A stretch of DNA of 62,389 bases from Bacteroidales bacterium (GTDB taxonomy: Bacteria > Bacteroidota > Bacteroidia > Bacteroidales > Prolixibacteraceae), in assembly GCA_012729335.1 (NCBI GenBank), contig JAAYDJ010000008.1, forward strand, positions 1 through 62,389, written 5' to 3'. The translations under genes were made by a program, and so were the position numbers. Positions 1 through 8,972 of the stretch are shown piece by piece. Each line of letters begins with the position of its first letter. Position 1 is the stretch's first letter. The notes below the pieces were generated by a model. The model worked only from the letters and a program-made list of their open reading frames with translations, was not told where the DNA came from and did no database searches.

Positions 1-17
1 ATTTAAGTTTCGCAAGT
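1..17. repeat. Left terminal inverted repeat of the IS
   Basis: Seventeen bases are exactly complementary to 1580-1596. The repeat starts at the first base of the window, so it may be longer. Confidence 0.9.
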
Positions 18-21
18 GATT

Positions 22-1479
22 TTACCCCACTTGCTTGAATTCAATATTTTCAATGTTAACAATATGTTTAAAGGTTTCACTCCGGTTGATCAGGGTATCC
101 ATCACTTTTTCATCGTCGATTTCAAATGCTTCGGCTATGATTCTGACCAATTCCTGAAGGACGCCCCATATGCGTTCGGTAACCGAAAGCTGAACAACAC
201 CATCGGTGGCTTGGTGGAAAAGTCCACCAATAGTTACATAGGATTTGAATCGTTTGACCGTTCCCAGAATATTGTATTGGAGCGCCGTAATGGATATGCT
301 GGCAATCTGGGATGCGAAGTCTCTGGACTGGGATTTACCCAGGCCGAGCAAGCCTTTTGCCTCCTTGAAGTAGACTTCGATTGACCATCTTTTGGAATAA
401 TTATGATAAGTTTCAAAGAAATCAAGTTTAGTGTTGGTGGTCAGAAGTCCAGTCCAATCGCCATTCTTTGTCCGCCGGCAGAAGAAGAGTTTAACCTTGA
501 TGCCGGAGAGTTCCACTTCCGCTTGCCCATAGTAAGAACGCAGACGGTGGCTGTACCGGATCGCCTTCCTTGTCTGAAGAAGTTTTACCAGTTCCCTGGC
601 ACCTTTCATCTTCCCCTCAAAGCGGTACTTGGTTCTGGACATTTTTATCATACCCAGAAAATGGCACCTTACATGTCTGGATTTGATAAATCTGACGATA
701 TCGGTACAAGTAAACCAGCTGTCAGCCAGCAAATAATCAAAGCGTACCCCTTGTTTTATTGCATGCTTGACCATATCTATGGCTTTCTGGATTTTCTTTT
801 GGGTGTACTCTTCAATTCTCTCTTGTACAGCTTCCGTTTCCTTACGCTCCCTGCTGTACTGCTTCTGACGCTGTTCCCGGGTCATCCCAAATGGTTTTTC
901 AGGTCTGCTCCCTTCTTCACCATGAAGAGAGAAGTCCAGGACGGTTTGTGTTTTGCCATCAGTACGACACAGAAAAAGTGCCTTAAAACCGAGAATGGAA
1001 CTATGAGTTACGTGAGAAAATATGCGGCCAATTCTCTCAATTCTTTTACCAGTCTTGGGAAAATCAGAGTCGTCAACAATGAGGCAAACAGGGTCCTTGC
1101 TGGTACAGGAATCAGTTCTGACGATAATCTTCTCAATCAATTGCAAATTGATCCTGTACAAGATTTTGCGCCAATCCAGAGAACCGTTGGCCATAAAGCG
1201 GTAAAAAACATCCTTCTTGCAGGGAAGTACCTTAGAAAGGACGGAATCGGTATAATGAAAAGCATTTTTAACCATGAAGAATGGAAATACTAACAAAAGC
1301 TGCAGCACAAGCGACCGGGTATATTTACAATTGTCGCTGCTCTCCAGGGAAAGGGCCTTCTCTGATATTTTCAAATGCCGGGCAACATCCATGATGGCTT
1401 GTATTGCATTGCTGTCGTCTTTCTCAGAAAAAAATGTGCTGATTTCTGAGAAAATGTTTGTACTTTTATGCTTAAGCAT
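22..1479 (-). CDS. IS4-family transposase
   Basis: A 485-residue DDE transposase expected to cut and join the IS ends. The first catalytic Asp is in VDDSDFPKTGKR (around D136/D137), the second is probably D253 in LADSWF, and the Glu is E368. The IS4 signature Y-(2)-R-(3)-E-(6)-K is exact: Y361, R364, E368, K375 within YSKRWSIEVYFKEAK. The length is normal for IS4 enzymes and there is no frameshift, so the element could be active. The stop lies only 21 bp from the left end. Base composition is more AT-rich than the adjacent aconitase gene, as expected for a mobile gene. Confidence 0.92.
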   Translation of the reverse strand: MLKHKSTNIFSEISTFFSEKDDSNAIQAIMDVARHLKISEKALSLESSDNCKYTRSLVLQLLLVFPFFMVKNAFHYTDSVLSKVLPCKKDVFYRFMANGSLDWRKILYRINLQLIEKIIVRTDSCTSKDPVCLIVDDSDFPKTGKRIERIGRIFSHVTHSSILGFKALFLCRTDGKTQTVLDFSLHGEEGSRPEKPFGMTREQRQKQYSRERKETEAVQERIEEYTQKKIQKAIDMVKHAIKQGVRFDYLLADSWFTCTDIVRFIKSRHVRCHFLGMIKMSRTKYRFEGKMKGARELVKLLQTRKAIRYSHRLRSYYGQAEVELSGIKVKLFFCRRTKNGDWTGLLTTNTKLDFFETYHNYSKRWSIEVYFKEAKGLLGLGKSQSRDFASQIASISITALQYNILGTVKRFKSYVTIGGLFHQATDGVVQLSVTERIWGVLQELVRIIAEAFEIDDEKVMDTLINRSETFKHIVNIENIEFKQVG

Positions 1480-1579
1480 TGGGTTCAGTTTTTATTTGTT
1501 TGCACTTTAAAAATACTGAATTTCAGACGATTCTGAAAATACCCAGTGCTTTTTTTATCCCTATATATTAACTTTTTTT

Positions 1580-1596
1580 ACTTGCGAAACTTAAAT
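1580..1596. repeat. Right terminal inverted repeat of the IS
   Basis: Seventeen bases are exactly complementary to 1-17. The inner flanks diverge straight away (T-rich here, GATTTTACC at the left). Confidence 0.9.
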
Positions 1597-1615
1597 ACAT
1601 GAAAAAACAGATGAT

Positions 1616-3568
1616 ATGAGCGGAAAGACATTTGCTGAGAAAGTACTGGGAGCAGCGGCGGGCGCGATTGTGTTCCGCAAACCCGACCTGGTGTTGTCGC
1701 ACGACAATACCGCCAGCATCGAAAAGATCTTCAGGAAGATGAAGGGGGAGCAGCCCTTTGATCCTTCGCGGCTGGTGATCACCCTCGACCACAACGCCCC
1801 GCCCACCAATGCCAAGCTGGCCAACGACTACCTCCAGATCAGGCAGTTCGTCAGGAGTGCCGGAATCACCCGTTTCCACGATGCCGGTGAGGGGATCTGT
1901 CACCAGTTGATGAGCCAGTATGCGCGTCCGGGGATGATCGTGGTGGGCAGCGACAGCCACACCTGTACGGCCGGAGCTCTGAACGCCTTTGCCGCCGGCA
2001 TCGACCGCACCGAAACAGCAGGTATCTGGAAAACCGGGGAGACGTGGTTCCGGGTACCGGAATCCCTGAAAGTCACCCTCACCGGGGAACTTCCTCCCGG
2101 AGTCTTTGCCAAGGATATCGCCCTGTATCTCATCGGCAGGATCACCGCCGAAGGAGCCGACTACCTCTCGGTGGAATTCCACGGCGACGGGGTGGCCACC
2201 CTCACCATCGATGACCGGATGACCATCGCCAACCTCGCCTCTGAAATGGGCGCCAAGAATGCAGCCTTCCCGCCTGACGAAATGCTGAAGGAGTTTTTGG
2301 GGATCAGCAATCGTTTTACTCCGGAAAGTATATCATCGCGGGAAAGCCAGGGCGGTTCGGGAGCTGACAGGACGGCGGCAATTGAAGCCTCTTCCAGCTC
2401 CGGAACTAACAAATTGCCTGCGCAAACAGCGCATATCTCTTCCGGTGTAACCAGGGCCTCGTCCCGGGAGGCGCACTCCGGCCTGGGAGACGCTGCTTTT
2501 GGAATATGGGCCGACGCGGATGCCCATTATGTGAAGGAGATCACCCTCGACCTGGGAGCCCTCTTTCCGGTCGTATCTGCCCCCCACCAAGTCGACCACG
2601 TCAAAGCGGTCGATGAAGTGGCCGGTACGCCCATCCAGCAGGCCCTTATCGGCACCTGCACCAATGGCAGGCTGAGCGACCTGCAGGTGGCCGCCGAAAT
2701 CCTCCGGGGAAAGACAATCGCCCCCGGGGTCCAGCTCCAGGTGATCCCCGCCTCGCGGGAGATCTATCTCGAAGCCATCCGCAGCGGCCTGGCCGAAATC
2801 TTCCTTCAGGCGGGGGCCTCCATCCTCACCCCCTCCTGCGGCCCCTGTCTGGGTACCGGCCAGGGGATCCCCGCCGACGGGACCACCGTCATCTCCACTG
2901 CCAACCGCAACTTTCTGGGTCGTATGGGCAATAAAAACGCCGCCATCTACCTCGCCTCCCCCGCCACGGTGGCCCTCTCTGCCCTCGAAGGAAAAATCAC
3001 CTCTCCGGCACCCGGGAACCATCACTTCCCCGCCAGCAAGAAAATGGCCCCAACTGTTACCATCCCCCCCGGTGATAACCGCCGCCACAACGGAGTGTGG
3101 AACTACACCGATGCCGACAATCTCAACACCGACCAGATGTTCGCCGGTAACCTCACCTACGAAATCAACAGCTCGGAACCCGGAAAAATTCTCCCTCACC
3201 TCTTCAAGGGATTCGACCCGGCATTTGCAGATGCCGTCAAAAATGGCGATATTGTGATCGCCGGGGAGAATTTCGGGTGCGGAAGCTCGCGGGAACACCC
3301 GGCGGTCGGACTTTCATACGCTGGAGTCAGGGCAGTCATCGCCCGGTCGGTGAACAGGATCTTATTCCGGTCGGCCATCAACCAGGGTCTGACCCTGCTG
3401 GTGCTTCCCGAAGCCGTCAAAGCCTACCGCCCCGGCGACCCGGTCTCTGTCAGCCTCCGCGAGGGAGTGGTCACCATCGCCGGACAGGAATTCCGGTTCA
3501 ATCCCCTCCCGGCCAAACTGATGGAAATCCTCGAAAAGGGAGGACTGGTCAATGCCCTGAAGAACTAA
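1616..3568 (+). CDS. Aconitase-like hydratase (fused large and small domains)
   Basis: A 650-residue single-chain member of the aconitase / isopropylmalate dehydratase superfamily, probably interconverting citrate and isocitrate. The large part (about 1-430) carries the three [4Fe-4S] ligands C348 (IGTCTNGR), C408 and C411 (PSCGPCLG). The C-terminal swivel domain (about 490-650) has GENFGCGSSREHP, as in LeuD. The length fits the short bacterial aconitase type (about 640-660) better than the long AcnA/AcnB types. An Ser/Ala-rich stretch at about residues 232-296 looks like an insertion. Homoaconitase is an alternative because lysine genes follow, but those genes are catabolic, so ordinary aconitase is preferred. 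The IS ends 19 bp upstream and no native promoter is visible. Confidence 0.85.
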   Translation: MSGKTFAEKVLGAAAGAIVFRKPDLVLSHDNTASIEKIFRKMKGEQPFDPSRLVITLDHNAPPTNAKLANDYLQIRQFVRSAGITRFHDAGEGICHQLMSQYARPGMIVVGSDSHTCTAGALNAFAAGIDRTETAGIWKTGETWFRVPESLKVTLTGELPPGVFAKDIALYLIGRITAEGADYLSVEFHGDGVATLTIDDRMTIANLASEMGAKNAAFPPDEMLKEFLGISNRFTPESISSRESQGGSGADRTAAIEASSSSGTNKLPAQTAHISSGVTRASSREAHSGLGDAAFGIWADADAHYVKEITLDLGALFPVVSAPHQVDHVKAVDEVAGTPIQQALIGTCTNGRLSDLQVAAEILRGKTIAPGVQLQVIPASREIYLEAIRSGLAEIFLQAGASILTPSCGPCLGTGQGIPADGTTVISTANRNFLGRMGNKNAAIYLASPATVALSALEGKITSPAPGNHHFPASKKMAPTVTIPPGDNRRHNGVWNYTDADNLNTDQMFAGNLTYEINSSEPGKILPHLFKGFDPAFADAVKNGDIVIAGENFGCGSSREHPAVGLSYAGVRAVIARSVNRILFRSAINQGLTLLVLPEAVKAYRPGDPVSVSLREGVVTIAGQEFRFNPLPAKLMEILEKGGLVNALKN

Positions 3569-3762
3569 ATTTTTGTGAAGTTCTAATTTATCATCTAAAT
3601 AAGTGATATTTCAATTCATCTACTAATTTGACGATATTTGGTTTTATCATCTAATTTCATGAAACATGCGCCGCCGTGCATCCAAAATTTCCGGCGGACA
3701 AACAAATATTTGAAGCAGGGAAATTTGAACTGATCCAATGTGGAGGTTTTTAGAATTACACT

Positions 3763-4590
3763 ATGGTGAAAAATAAGATATTAACAGTTCAAGGTAGAGA
3801 AATCGCATTGATTTCCGACAAAGTGAATGATTACATTTCACTAACCGATATGGCACGTTACAGAGATGCAGAAAGGACCAATTACATTATTCAAAACTGG
3901 ATGCGTACCCGAGGGGCTATTGAATTTTGCGGACTTTGGGAACAATTAAACAATCCTAATTTTAAAGGCATCGAATTCGATGCCTTTAAAAACGAATCAG
4001 GATCAAACAGTTTTACGCTAACTCCTCAGAAATGGATCGATTCCACAAACGCAATTGGAATAATTTCAAAATCTGGACGTTACGGAGGAACCTATGCTCA
4101 TCGTGATATTGCTTTTGAATTTGCTACCTGGATCAGCGCAGAATTTAAATTCTATTTCATAAAAGAATTCCAACGTCTTAAAGAGGACGAAAACGACCGT
4201 TTAAAATTATCCTGGAACCTCCAACGAACTCTGGCCAAGGTGAATTATCACATTCATACCGATGCCATTAAAGCAAATCTAATTCCTGCAACTCTTTCAA
4301 AAGAAAAAATCAATTTTATGTATGCTGACGAAGCTGATATGTTGAATATGGCATTATTTGGAAAAACAGCTTTGCAATGGCGGGGCGAAAATCCAAACGC
4401 AGATGGAAATATCCGTGACTTTGCAACCATCGAACAATTGGTGGTTCTATCCAATTTGGAAAGCATCAATGCGATGCTCATTCATCAGGGGTTTCCTCAA
4501 ACTGAACGTCTCGCAAAACTCAACCAAATAGCTATTTCTCAAATGAACTCTTTACTGAAGCATCAGAAATCAATTGATAAAATGAAATGA
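3763..4590 (+). CDS. KilA-N domain protein
   Basis: A 275-residue protein whose first about 150 residues resemble the KilA-N DNA-binding fold found in phage and large-virus proteins: a YISLTDMARYRD start, an IQNWMRTRGAIEF helix and the closing TYAHRDIAFEFATWIS segment. The C-terminal half, about 155-275, is helical without a motif I recognise. Its role is unknown; such genes occur singly in many Bacteroidota chromosomes. The gene and its flanks (about 3570-4670) are clearly more AT-rich than the genes on both sides. It stands alone, with no other phage gene nearby, between the aconitase-like and lysine genes. This fits horizontal acquisition but does not prove it. Confidence 0.8.
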   Translation: MVKNKILTVQGREIALISDKVNDYISLTDMARYRDAERTNYIIQNWMRTRGAIEFCGLWEQLNNPNFKGIEFDAFKNESGSNSFTLTPQKWIDSTNAIGIISKSGRYGGTYAHRDIAFEFATWISAEFKFYFIKEFQRLKEDENDRLKLSWNLQRTLAKVNYHIHTDAIKANLIPATLSKEKINFMYADEADMLNMALFGKTALQWRGENPNADGNIRDFATIEQLVVLSNLESINAMLIHQGFPQTERLAKLNQIAISQMNSLLKHQKSIDKMK

Positions 4591-4670
4591 AAAACGGATT
4601 AAGGAAATTGTTCGATAAAACAATTAGTAGATTTCACCTATTCTCTGAAAAAAGCTAAAACTTAATTTAT

Positions 4671-6212
4671 ATGATTACTGATTTCAATGAAGTACTGTTG
4701 CAACTGGGCATTGACAAGGTCAATCCCGGAGTGTGCACCGGCACGGCCTGGCAGGAGTGTGCCGGCGACCTGCTGACCTCCTTTTCCCCCGCCGACGGCA
4801 AAGAGATCGCCGCTGTCAGGCAGGCGACCCTCGAAGATTATAATCATACGGTTGAACTGGCCCGGAAGGCCTTCACCCAATGGCGAAAAATTCCCGCCCC
4901 CCGCCGGGGTGAGGTAGTCCGCCAGATCGGCCTGGAACTCCGGAAATACAAGGAGCCCCTGGGCCGGCTCGTGAGCTATGAAATGGGCAAAATCTACCAG
5001 GAAGGGCTGGGCGAGGTCCAGGAGATGATCGACATCTGCGACTTCGCGGTCGGACAGTCACGTCAGCTCTACGGTTTCACCATGCAGAGCGAACGCCCCG
5101 GTCACCGCATGTACGACCAGTACCATCCCCTGGGGATCGTCGGCGTGGTGTCGGCCTTCAATTTCCCGGTGGCCGTATGGGCGTGGAACGCTATGATCGC
5201 CATGATCGCCGGCGATGTGGTCCTCTGGAAACCCTCCTCCAAGGTACTCCTCTGCGCCATCGCCGTCCATAAGATCGTGGCCGGGGTGCTCAAGGAAAAC
5301 GATGTTCCGGAGGGGGTCCTCAACCTGGTGGCCACCAGCTCGAAATACCTGGGCGACGACATGTTTGCCGATCCCCGCATCCCTCTGATCTCCTTCACCG
5401 GGTCCACAAAAATAGGCAAAAAGGCGGGCCGCCTGATCGGTGAACGCCTTGGCAAGTCCATCCTGGAACTGGGCGGCAACAACGCTATCATCATCACCCC
5501 CAAAGCCAACCCTGAACTGGCCCTGCGTGCCGTCATTTTCGGGGCAGTAGGCACGTGCGGACAACGGTGCACCTCCACACGGAGGATCATCCTCCATGAA
5601 TCGCTCTTCGACGACTTCAGTCAGAAACTGGTCAAAGCCTACCAAAGTCTGAAAATCGGCCATCCCCTTGACCCGGCTACCCATGTGGGACCCCTCATCG
5701 ATTGCGGGGCAAAGAAAACCTACCTCGAGGCCGTGGCCCGTGTCAAAGCCGAAGGCGGTAAAATCCTCTGTGGCGGCGAAGAGCTGACCGGCGAGGGATA
5801 CACCTCGGGATGCTATGTAGTTCCGGCCATCGCCGAAGCGGAAAACCATTATGCCATCGTGCAGGAGGAGACTTTTGCTCCCCTGCTCTATCTCATCAGA
5901 TACCGCACCCTCGACGAAGCCATTGCCCTGCACAACGCCGTGCCCCAGGGTCTCTCGTCAGCCATCTTCACCACCGACCTCCTCGAAGCCGAGCAGTTCC
6001 TCTCGGGGGCAGGCTCCGACTGCGGCATCGCCAATGTCAACATCGGCACTTCCGGCGCCGAAATCGGAGGCGCCTTCGGGGGAGAAAAAGATACCGGCGG
6101 CGGCCGCGAATCGGGTTCCGACGCCTGGAAAGCTTACATGCGCCGCCAGACCAACACGATCAACTACAGCACAGATCTTCCTCTTGCGCAAGGCATTAAG
6201 TTTGATCTGTAA
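4671..6212 (+). CDS. Alpha-aminoadipic semialdehyde dehydrogenase (ALDH7 type)
   Basis: A 513-residue NAD(P)-dependent aldehyde dehydrogenase, expected to oxidise 2-aminoadipate 6-semialdehyde (or its cyclic form, piperideine-6-carboxylate) to 2-aminoadipate. The general-base Glu is E266 in LELGGNN and the catalytic Cys is C300 in GQRCTSTRR; the latter wording is characteristic of the antiquitin (ALDH7) group. The nucleotide-binding FTGST motif is also present, and the length is full. The gene is followed after 20 bp by the lysine:2-oxoglutarate reductase-like gene and then saccharopine dehydrogenase, so the three enzymes make one pathway: lysine, saccharopine, semialdehyde, aminoadipate. Cotranscription is inferred from spacing. 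Confidence 0.92.
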   Translation: MITDFNEVLLQLGIDKVNPGVCTGTAWQECAGDLLTSFSPADGKEIAAVRQATLEDYNHTVELARKAFTQWRKIPAPRRGEVVRQIGLELRKYKEPLGRLVSYEMGKIYQEGLGEVQEMIDICDFAVGQSRQLYGFTMQSERPGHRMYDQYHPLGIVGVVSAFNFPVAVWAWNAMIAMIAGDVVLWKPSSKVLLCAIAVHKIVAGVLKENDVPEGVLNLVATSSKYLGDDMFADPRIPLISFTGSTKIGKKAGRLIGERLGKSILELGGNNAIIITPKANPELALRAVIFGAVGTCGQRCTSTRRIILHESLFDDFSQKLVKAYQSLKIGHPLDPATHVGPLIDCGAKKTYLEAVARVKAEGGKILCGGEELTGEGYTSGCYVVPAIAEAENHYAIVQEETFAPLLYLIRYRTLDEAIALHNAVPQGLSSAIFTTDLLEAEQFLSGAGSDCGIANVNIGTSGAEIGGAFGGEKDTGGGRESGSDAWKAYMRRQTNTINYSTDLPLAQGIKFDL

Positions 6213-6232
6213 ATATTGAAAACGAATAGAGC

Positions 6233-7444
6233 ATGAGAATCGGAATCATCCGAGAAGGAAAGGTGCCGCCCGATAAAAGGGTGCCCTTCACGCCGGAGCA
6301 GTGCCGACACATCCTGGACCATATGCCGGGACTGGAAGTGGTGGTGCAACCCTCCCCCATCCGCTGTTTCCCCGATGAAGAATACATCCGCCTGGGCATC
6401 CCTGTCGTGGAAGACCTCTCAGCATGTGACGTCCTGATGGGGGTTAAGGAAGTACCCCTCAAGGAACTGATCCCCGGGAAGACCTACTTTTTCTTTTCGC
6501 ATACCATCAAAAAGCAGCCCTACAACAGGGAGCTCCTCCGGGAGGTGGTCCGCAAGGGCATCCGGCTCATTGATTATGAAGTGCTCACCGACCGCAGCGG
6601 AATGCGGATCATCGGCTTCGGCCGTTTTGCAGGCGTCGTGGGCGCTTACAACGGCATCAGAGCATGGGGGCTCCGCCACCGCCTCTGGGCGCTGAAACCC
6701 GCCTGGCAATGCCGCAACATGGAGGAAATGCTGGGTGAACTGGCGGCTATCGACCTCCCGGCCATCCGCATTACCCTCACCGGAGGAGGCAGGGTCGCCG
6801 GAGGAGCCGTGGAACTGATGAATGCCGCAGGAATTCATCCGCTGCCCGTCGACCACTTCCTGGCCAATGAAATGCACCCCGGCCCCGTCTACGTGAGACT
6901 TGATCCGGGTGACTATAACGAACATAAAGAGGGCAAACCTTTCGACATGCTCCACTTCTTCAACAACCCATGGGAATACAGAGGCACCTTCCGCCGTTTT
7001 CTTCCACATACCGACCTGCTCATCGGGGCGGCCTTCTGGGATCCCAAAGCTCCCGTGCTCTTCTCTCCGGAAGATACCCTCAGACCTGACTTCCGGGTGA
7101 AGGTCATAGCCGACATCACCTGCGATATCGACGGATCGATCCCTACCACCCTCAAGGCATCCACCATCGGTGAGCCCTTCTACGACATCCACCCGCACAG
7201 CTTCGACATAAAAGAACCTTTCTCATGTGATGACCACATTTCCGTGATGGCCGTCGATAATCTCCCCTGTGAACTACCCGCCGATGCATCTTACGACTTC
7301 GGGAAAAACCTGACGGAAAAAGTCCTGCCCTTCCTTGCAGGAGAAGATCCCGACCAGATCATCGAAAGGGCTTCCATCACCCGAAACGGCAGACTGACAG
7401 AGAAATTCGCCTATCTGCGCGATTTCCTGGAAGGCCGCGAGTAA
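6233..7444 (+). CDS. Lysine:2-oxoglutarate reductase-like (saccharopine-forming) dehydrogenase
   Basis: A 403-residue protein of the alanine dehydrogenase / saccharopine dehydrogenase N-terminal superfamily. The start MRIGIIREGKVPPDKRVPFTP and the VLMGVKEVP segment with FFSHTIKKQP are typical of the N-terminal domain of lysine-ketoglutarate reductase; TLTGGGRVAGGAVELMN (about 183-200) is the dinucleotide-binding turn. It is expected to condense lysine with 2-oxoglutarate and reduce the adduct to saccharopine. It matches the first half of the animal bifunctional enzyme AASS, and the next gene matches the second half; here the two are separate chains. An alanine dehydrogenase is less likely given the neighbours. 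Confidence 0.85.
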   Translation: MRIGIIREGKVPPDKRVPFTPEQCRHILDHMPGLEVVVQPSPIRCFPDEEYIRLGIPVVEDLSACDVLMGVKEVPLKELIPGKTYFFFSHTIKKQPYNRELLREVVRKGIRLIDYEVLTDRSGMRIIGFGRFAGVVGAYNGIRAWGLRHRLWALKPAWQCRNMEEMLGELAAIDLPAIRITLTGGGRVAGGAVELMNAAGIHPLPVDHFLANEMHPGPVYVRLDPGDYNEHKEGKPFDMLHFFNNPWEYRGTFRRFLPHTDLLIGAAFWDPKAPVLFSPEDTLRPDFRVKVIADITCDIDGSIPTTLKASTIGEPFYDIHPHSFDIKEPFSCDDHISVMAVDNLPCELPADASYDFGKNLTEKVLPFLAGEDPDQIIERASITRNGRLTEKFAYLRDFLEGRE

Positions 7445-7535
7445 CCGAAATTACGATACGAACAACTATTTATCCAATCAGTCCGGCAAAGACAGAGGTC
7501 ATAGCCACCTCTCCGGACTTACACAACTGTATATT

Positions 7536-8870
7536 ATGAAGAGAATACTGATTATAGGGGCCGGACTATCGTCCAACTCCCTGATTTCCTTTCTGGAAAA
7601 AGAGGCAGCAGAGCATCAGTGGCAGATCACGGTCGGAGACCGGGACCCGGAACTGGCCCGGAGCAAGGTGAATCTGCCCACACGGACCACTGGCATCGAT
7701 CTTCACGATGATCATCAGATGGACCGCGAGGTGGGAGAGGCCGATCTGGTCATTTCCATGCTGCCCGCCAGACTTCACCCTATCGTGGCCCGCTGCTGCC
7801 TGAAAAACAAAAAGTCGCTGATCACCGCCTCCTATGAATCTCCTGAAATGAAGCAAATGGAGGAAGAGGTCAAAGCCGCCGGGTTGCTCTTTCTCAACGA
7901 AATGGGCCTCGATCCGGGGATAGACCACATGTCGGCCATGCAGGTCATCGAACGCATCAAGGAAGAAGGGCACCGGCTTACCGCCTTTGAGTCATTCACG
8001 GGCGGGCTGGTGGCTCCGGAGTCGGACGACAATCCCTGGCACTACAAATTCACCTGGAATCCCACCAATGTGGTGCTGGCAGGGTGGCCCGGACCGGCGG
8101 TCTTCCTCCAGTGCGGAAAACTCAAATACATCCCCTACAGCCGCCTCTTCCGCCGTACCGAGTACATGGACATCGAGGGGTTCGGCCGCTTTGAAGGCTA
8201 TGCCAACCGCGACTCCCTCAAATACCTCGACAAATACAACCTCCAGGGCATACAGACCATCTACCGGGGCACACTCCGCCGCCCCGGTTACTCACAGGCT
8301 TGGAATATCTTCGTCCAACTCGGCGCTACCGACAACTCCTACATCATGCTCAACGAGGAGGAAATGACCCACCGCGAGTTCATCAACTCCTTCCTCTACT
8401 ATCACCCCCACGATTCCGTAGAAGTCAAACTTTACCGCGCCTTCCATATCGACCAGGACTCCCCGCTCATCGAACTTCTGGAATCACTCGACCTCTTCAG
8501 CGACGAAAAAATCGGCCTCCGGAAAGGAACCCCAGCCCAGTTCCTGGAAGCCATCCTCATGAAAAAGTGGAAGCTTAATCCCGAAGACAAGGACCTCGTG
8601 GTGATGTGGCACAAGTTCAACTACCTTGACCGCGATTCCGGAAAGGAAAAGATCATCACCTCCTCCATGGGGATCACCGGCGAAGACCAGGTCCATACCG
8701 CCATGGCCAAAACCGTAGGCCTCCCCCTGGGCATTGCCGCCAAACTCCGCCTGACCGGGCAACTCAACCTGACCGGGCTTTTCATCCCCACCATCAGGGA
8801 AATCTATAACCCTGTGCTGGCCGAACTCCGCACTCATGGCATCCTCTTCCGGGAAAAACCGGTGAACTGA
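7536..8870 (+). CDS. Saccharopine dehydrogenase (glutamate-forming)
   Basis: A 444-residue saccharopine reductase/dehydrogenase. The N-terminal Rossmann motif is IIGAGLSSNSLISFL. NEMGLDPGIDHM (about 128-139) and FTGGLVAPESDDNPWHYKFTWNP (about 153-175) are hallmarks of the family; the latter contacts substrate. It should split saccharopine into glutamate and 2-aminoadipate semialdehyde, feeding the dehydrogenase encoded two genes upstream. The 91-bp gap from the previous gene contains no clear promoter or terminator, so it is probably in the same operon. No gene for the next step (aminoadipate aminotransferase) was seen nearby. Confidence 0.92.
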   Translation: MKRILIIGAGLSSNSLISFLEKEAAEHQWQITVGDRDPELARSKVNLPTRTTGIDLHDDHQMDREVGEADLVISMLPARLHPIVARCCLKNKKSLITASYESPEMKQMEEEVKAAGLLFLNEMGLDPGIDHMSAMQVIERIKEEGHRLTAFESFTGGLVAPESDDNPWHYKFTWNPTNVVLAGWPGPAVFLQCGKLKYIPYSRLFRRTEYMDIEGFGRFEGYANRDSLKYLDKYNLQGIQTIYRGTLRRPGYSQAWNIFVQLGATDNSYIMLNEEEMTHREFINSFLYYHPHDSVEVKLYRAFHIDQDSPLIELLESLDLFSDEKIGLRKGTPAQFLEAILMKKWKLNPEDKDLVVMWHKFNYLDRDSGKEKIITSSMGITGEDQVHTAMAKTVGLPLGIAAKLRLTGQLNLTGLFIPTIREIYNPVLAELRTHGILFREKPVN

Positions 8871-8972
8871 CCAGAGACCTTCCGGGCTGGCAGACCAGGC
8901 GAACTTCCTTCCGGGTGTGTCGGACAGAGACCTGCATGCAGGGTGAACCGATTGTTTTACGTAAGATTAACT

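Larger units (their letters stand above)
1..1596 (-). mobile_element. IS4-family insertion sequence, apparently complete
   Basis: The element is bounded by perfect 17-bp terminal inverted repeats: ATTTAAGTTTCGCAAGT at 1-17 and its reverse complement at 1580-1596. It holds one transposase gene on the minus strand that nearly fills it. The left repeat begins at base 1, so any outer repeat bases and the left target-site duplication lie outside the window; no duplication can be tested. A subterminal hairpin, TTTCAGA / TCTGAAA with a CGAT loop (1521-1538), lies upstream of the transposase start and may limit read-in transcription. The right end lies 19 bp before the ATG of the aconitase-like gene, so insertion has probably separated that gene from its native upstream region. 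Confidence 0.9.

Noticed and set aside
2333-3298. Long antisense open frame opposite the aconitase-like gene
   Set aside because: GC-rich codon bias leaves antisense frames open; composition is Gly/Val/Asp-rich with no domain, and the sense frame has clear motifs.
3763-4590. KilA-N gene as evidence of a prophage
   Set aside because: No other phage gene, integrase or attachment repeat was seen around it.
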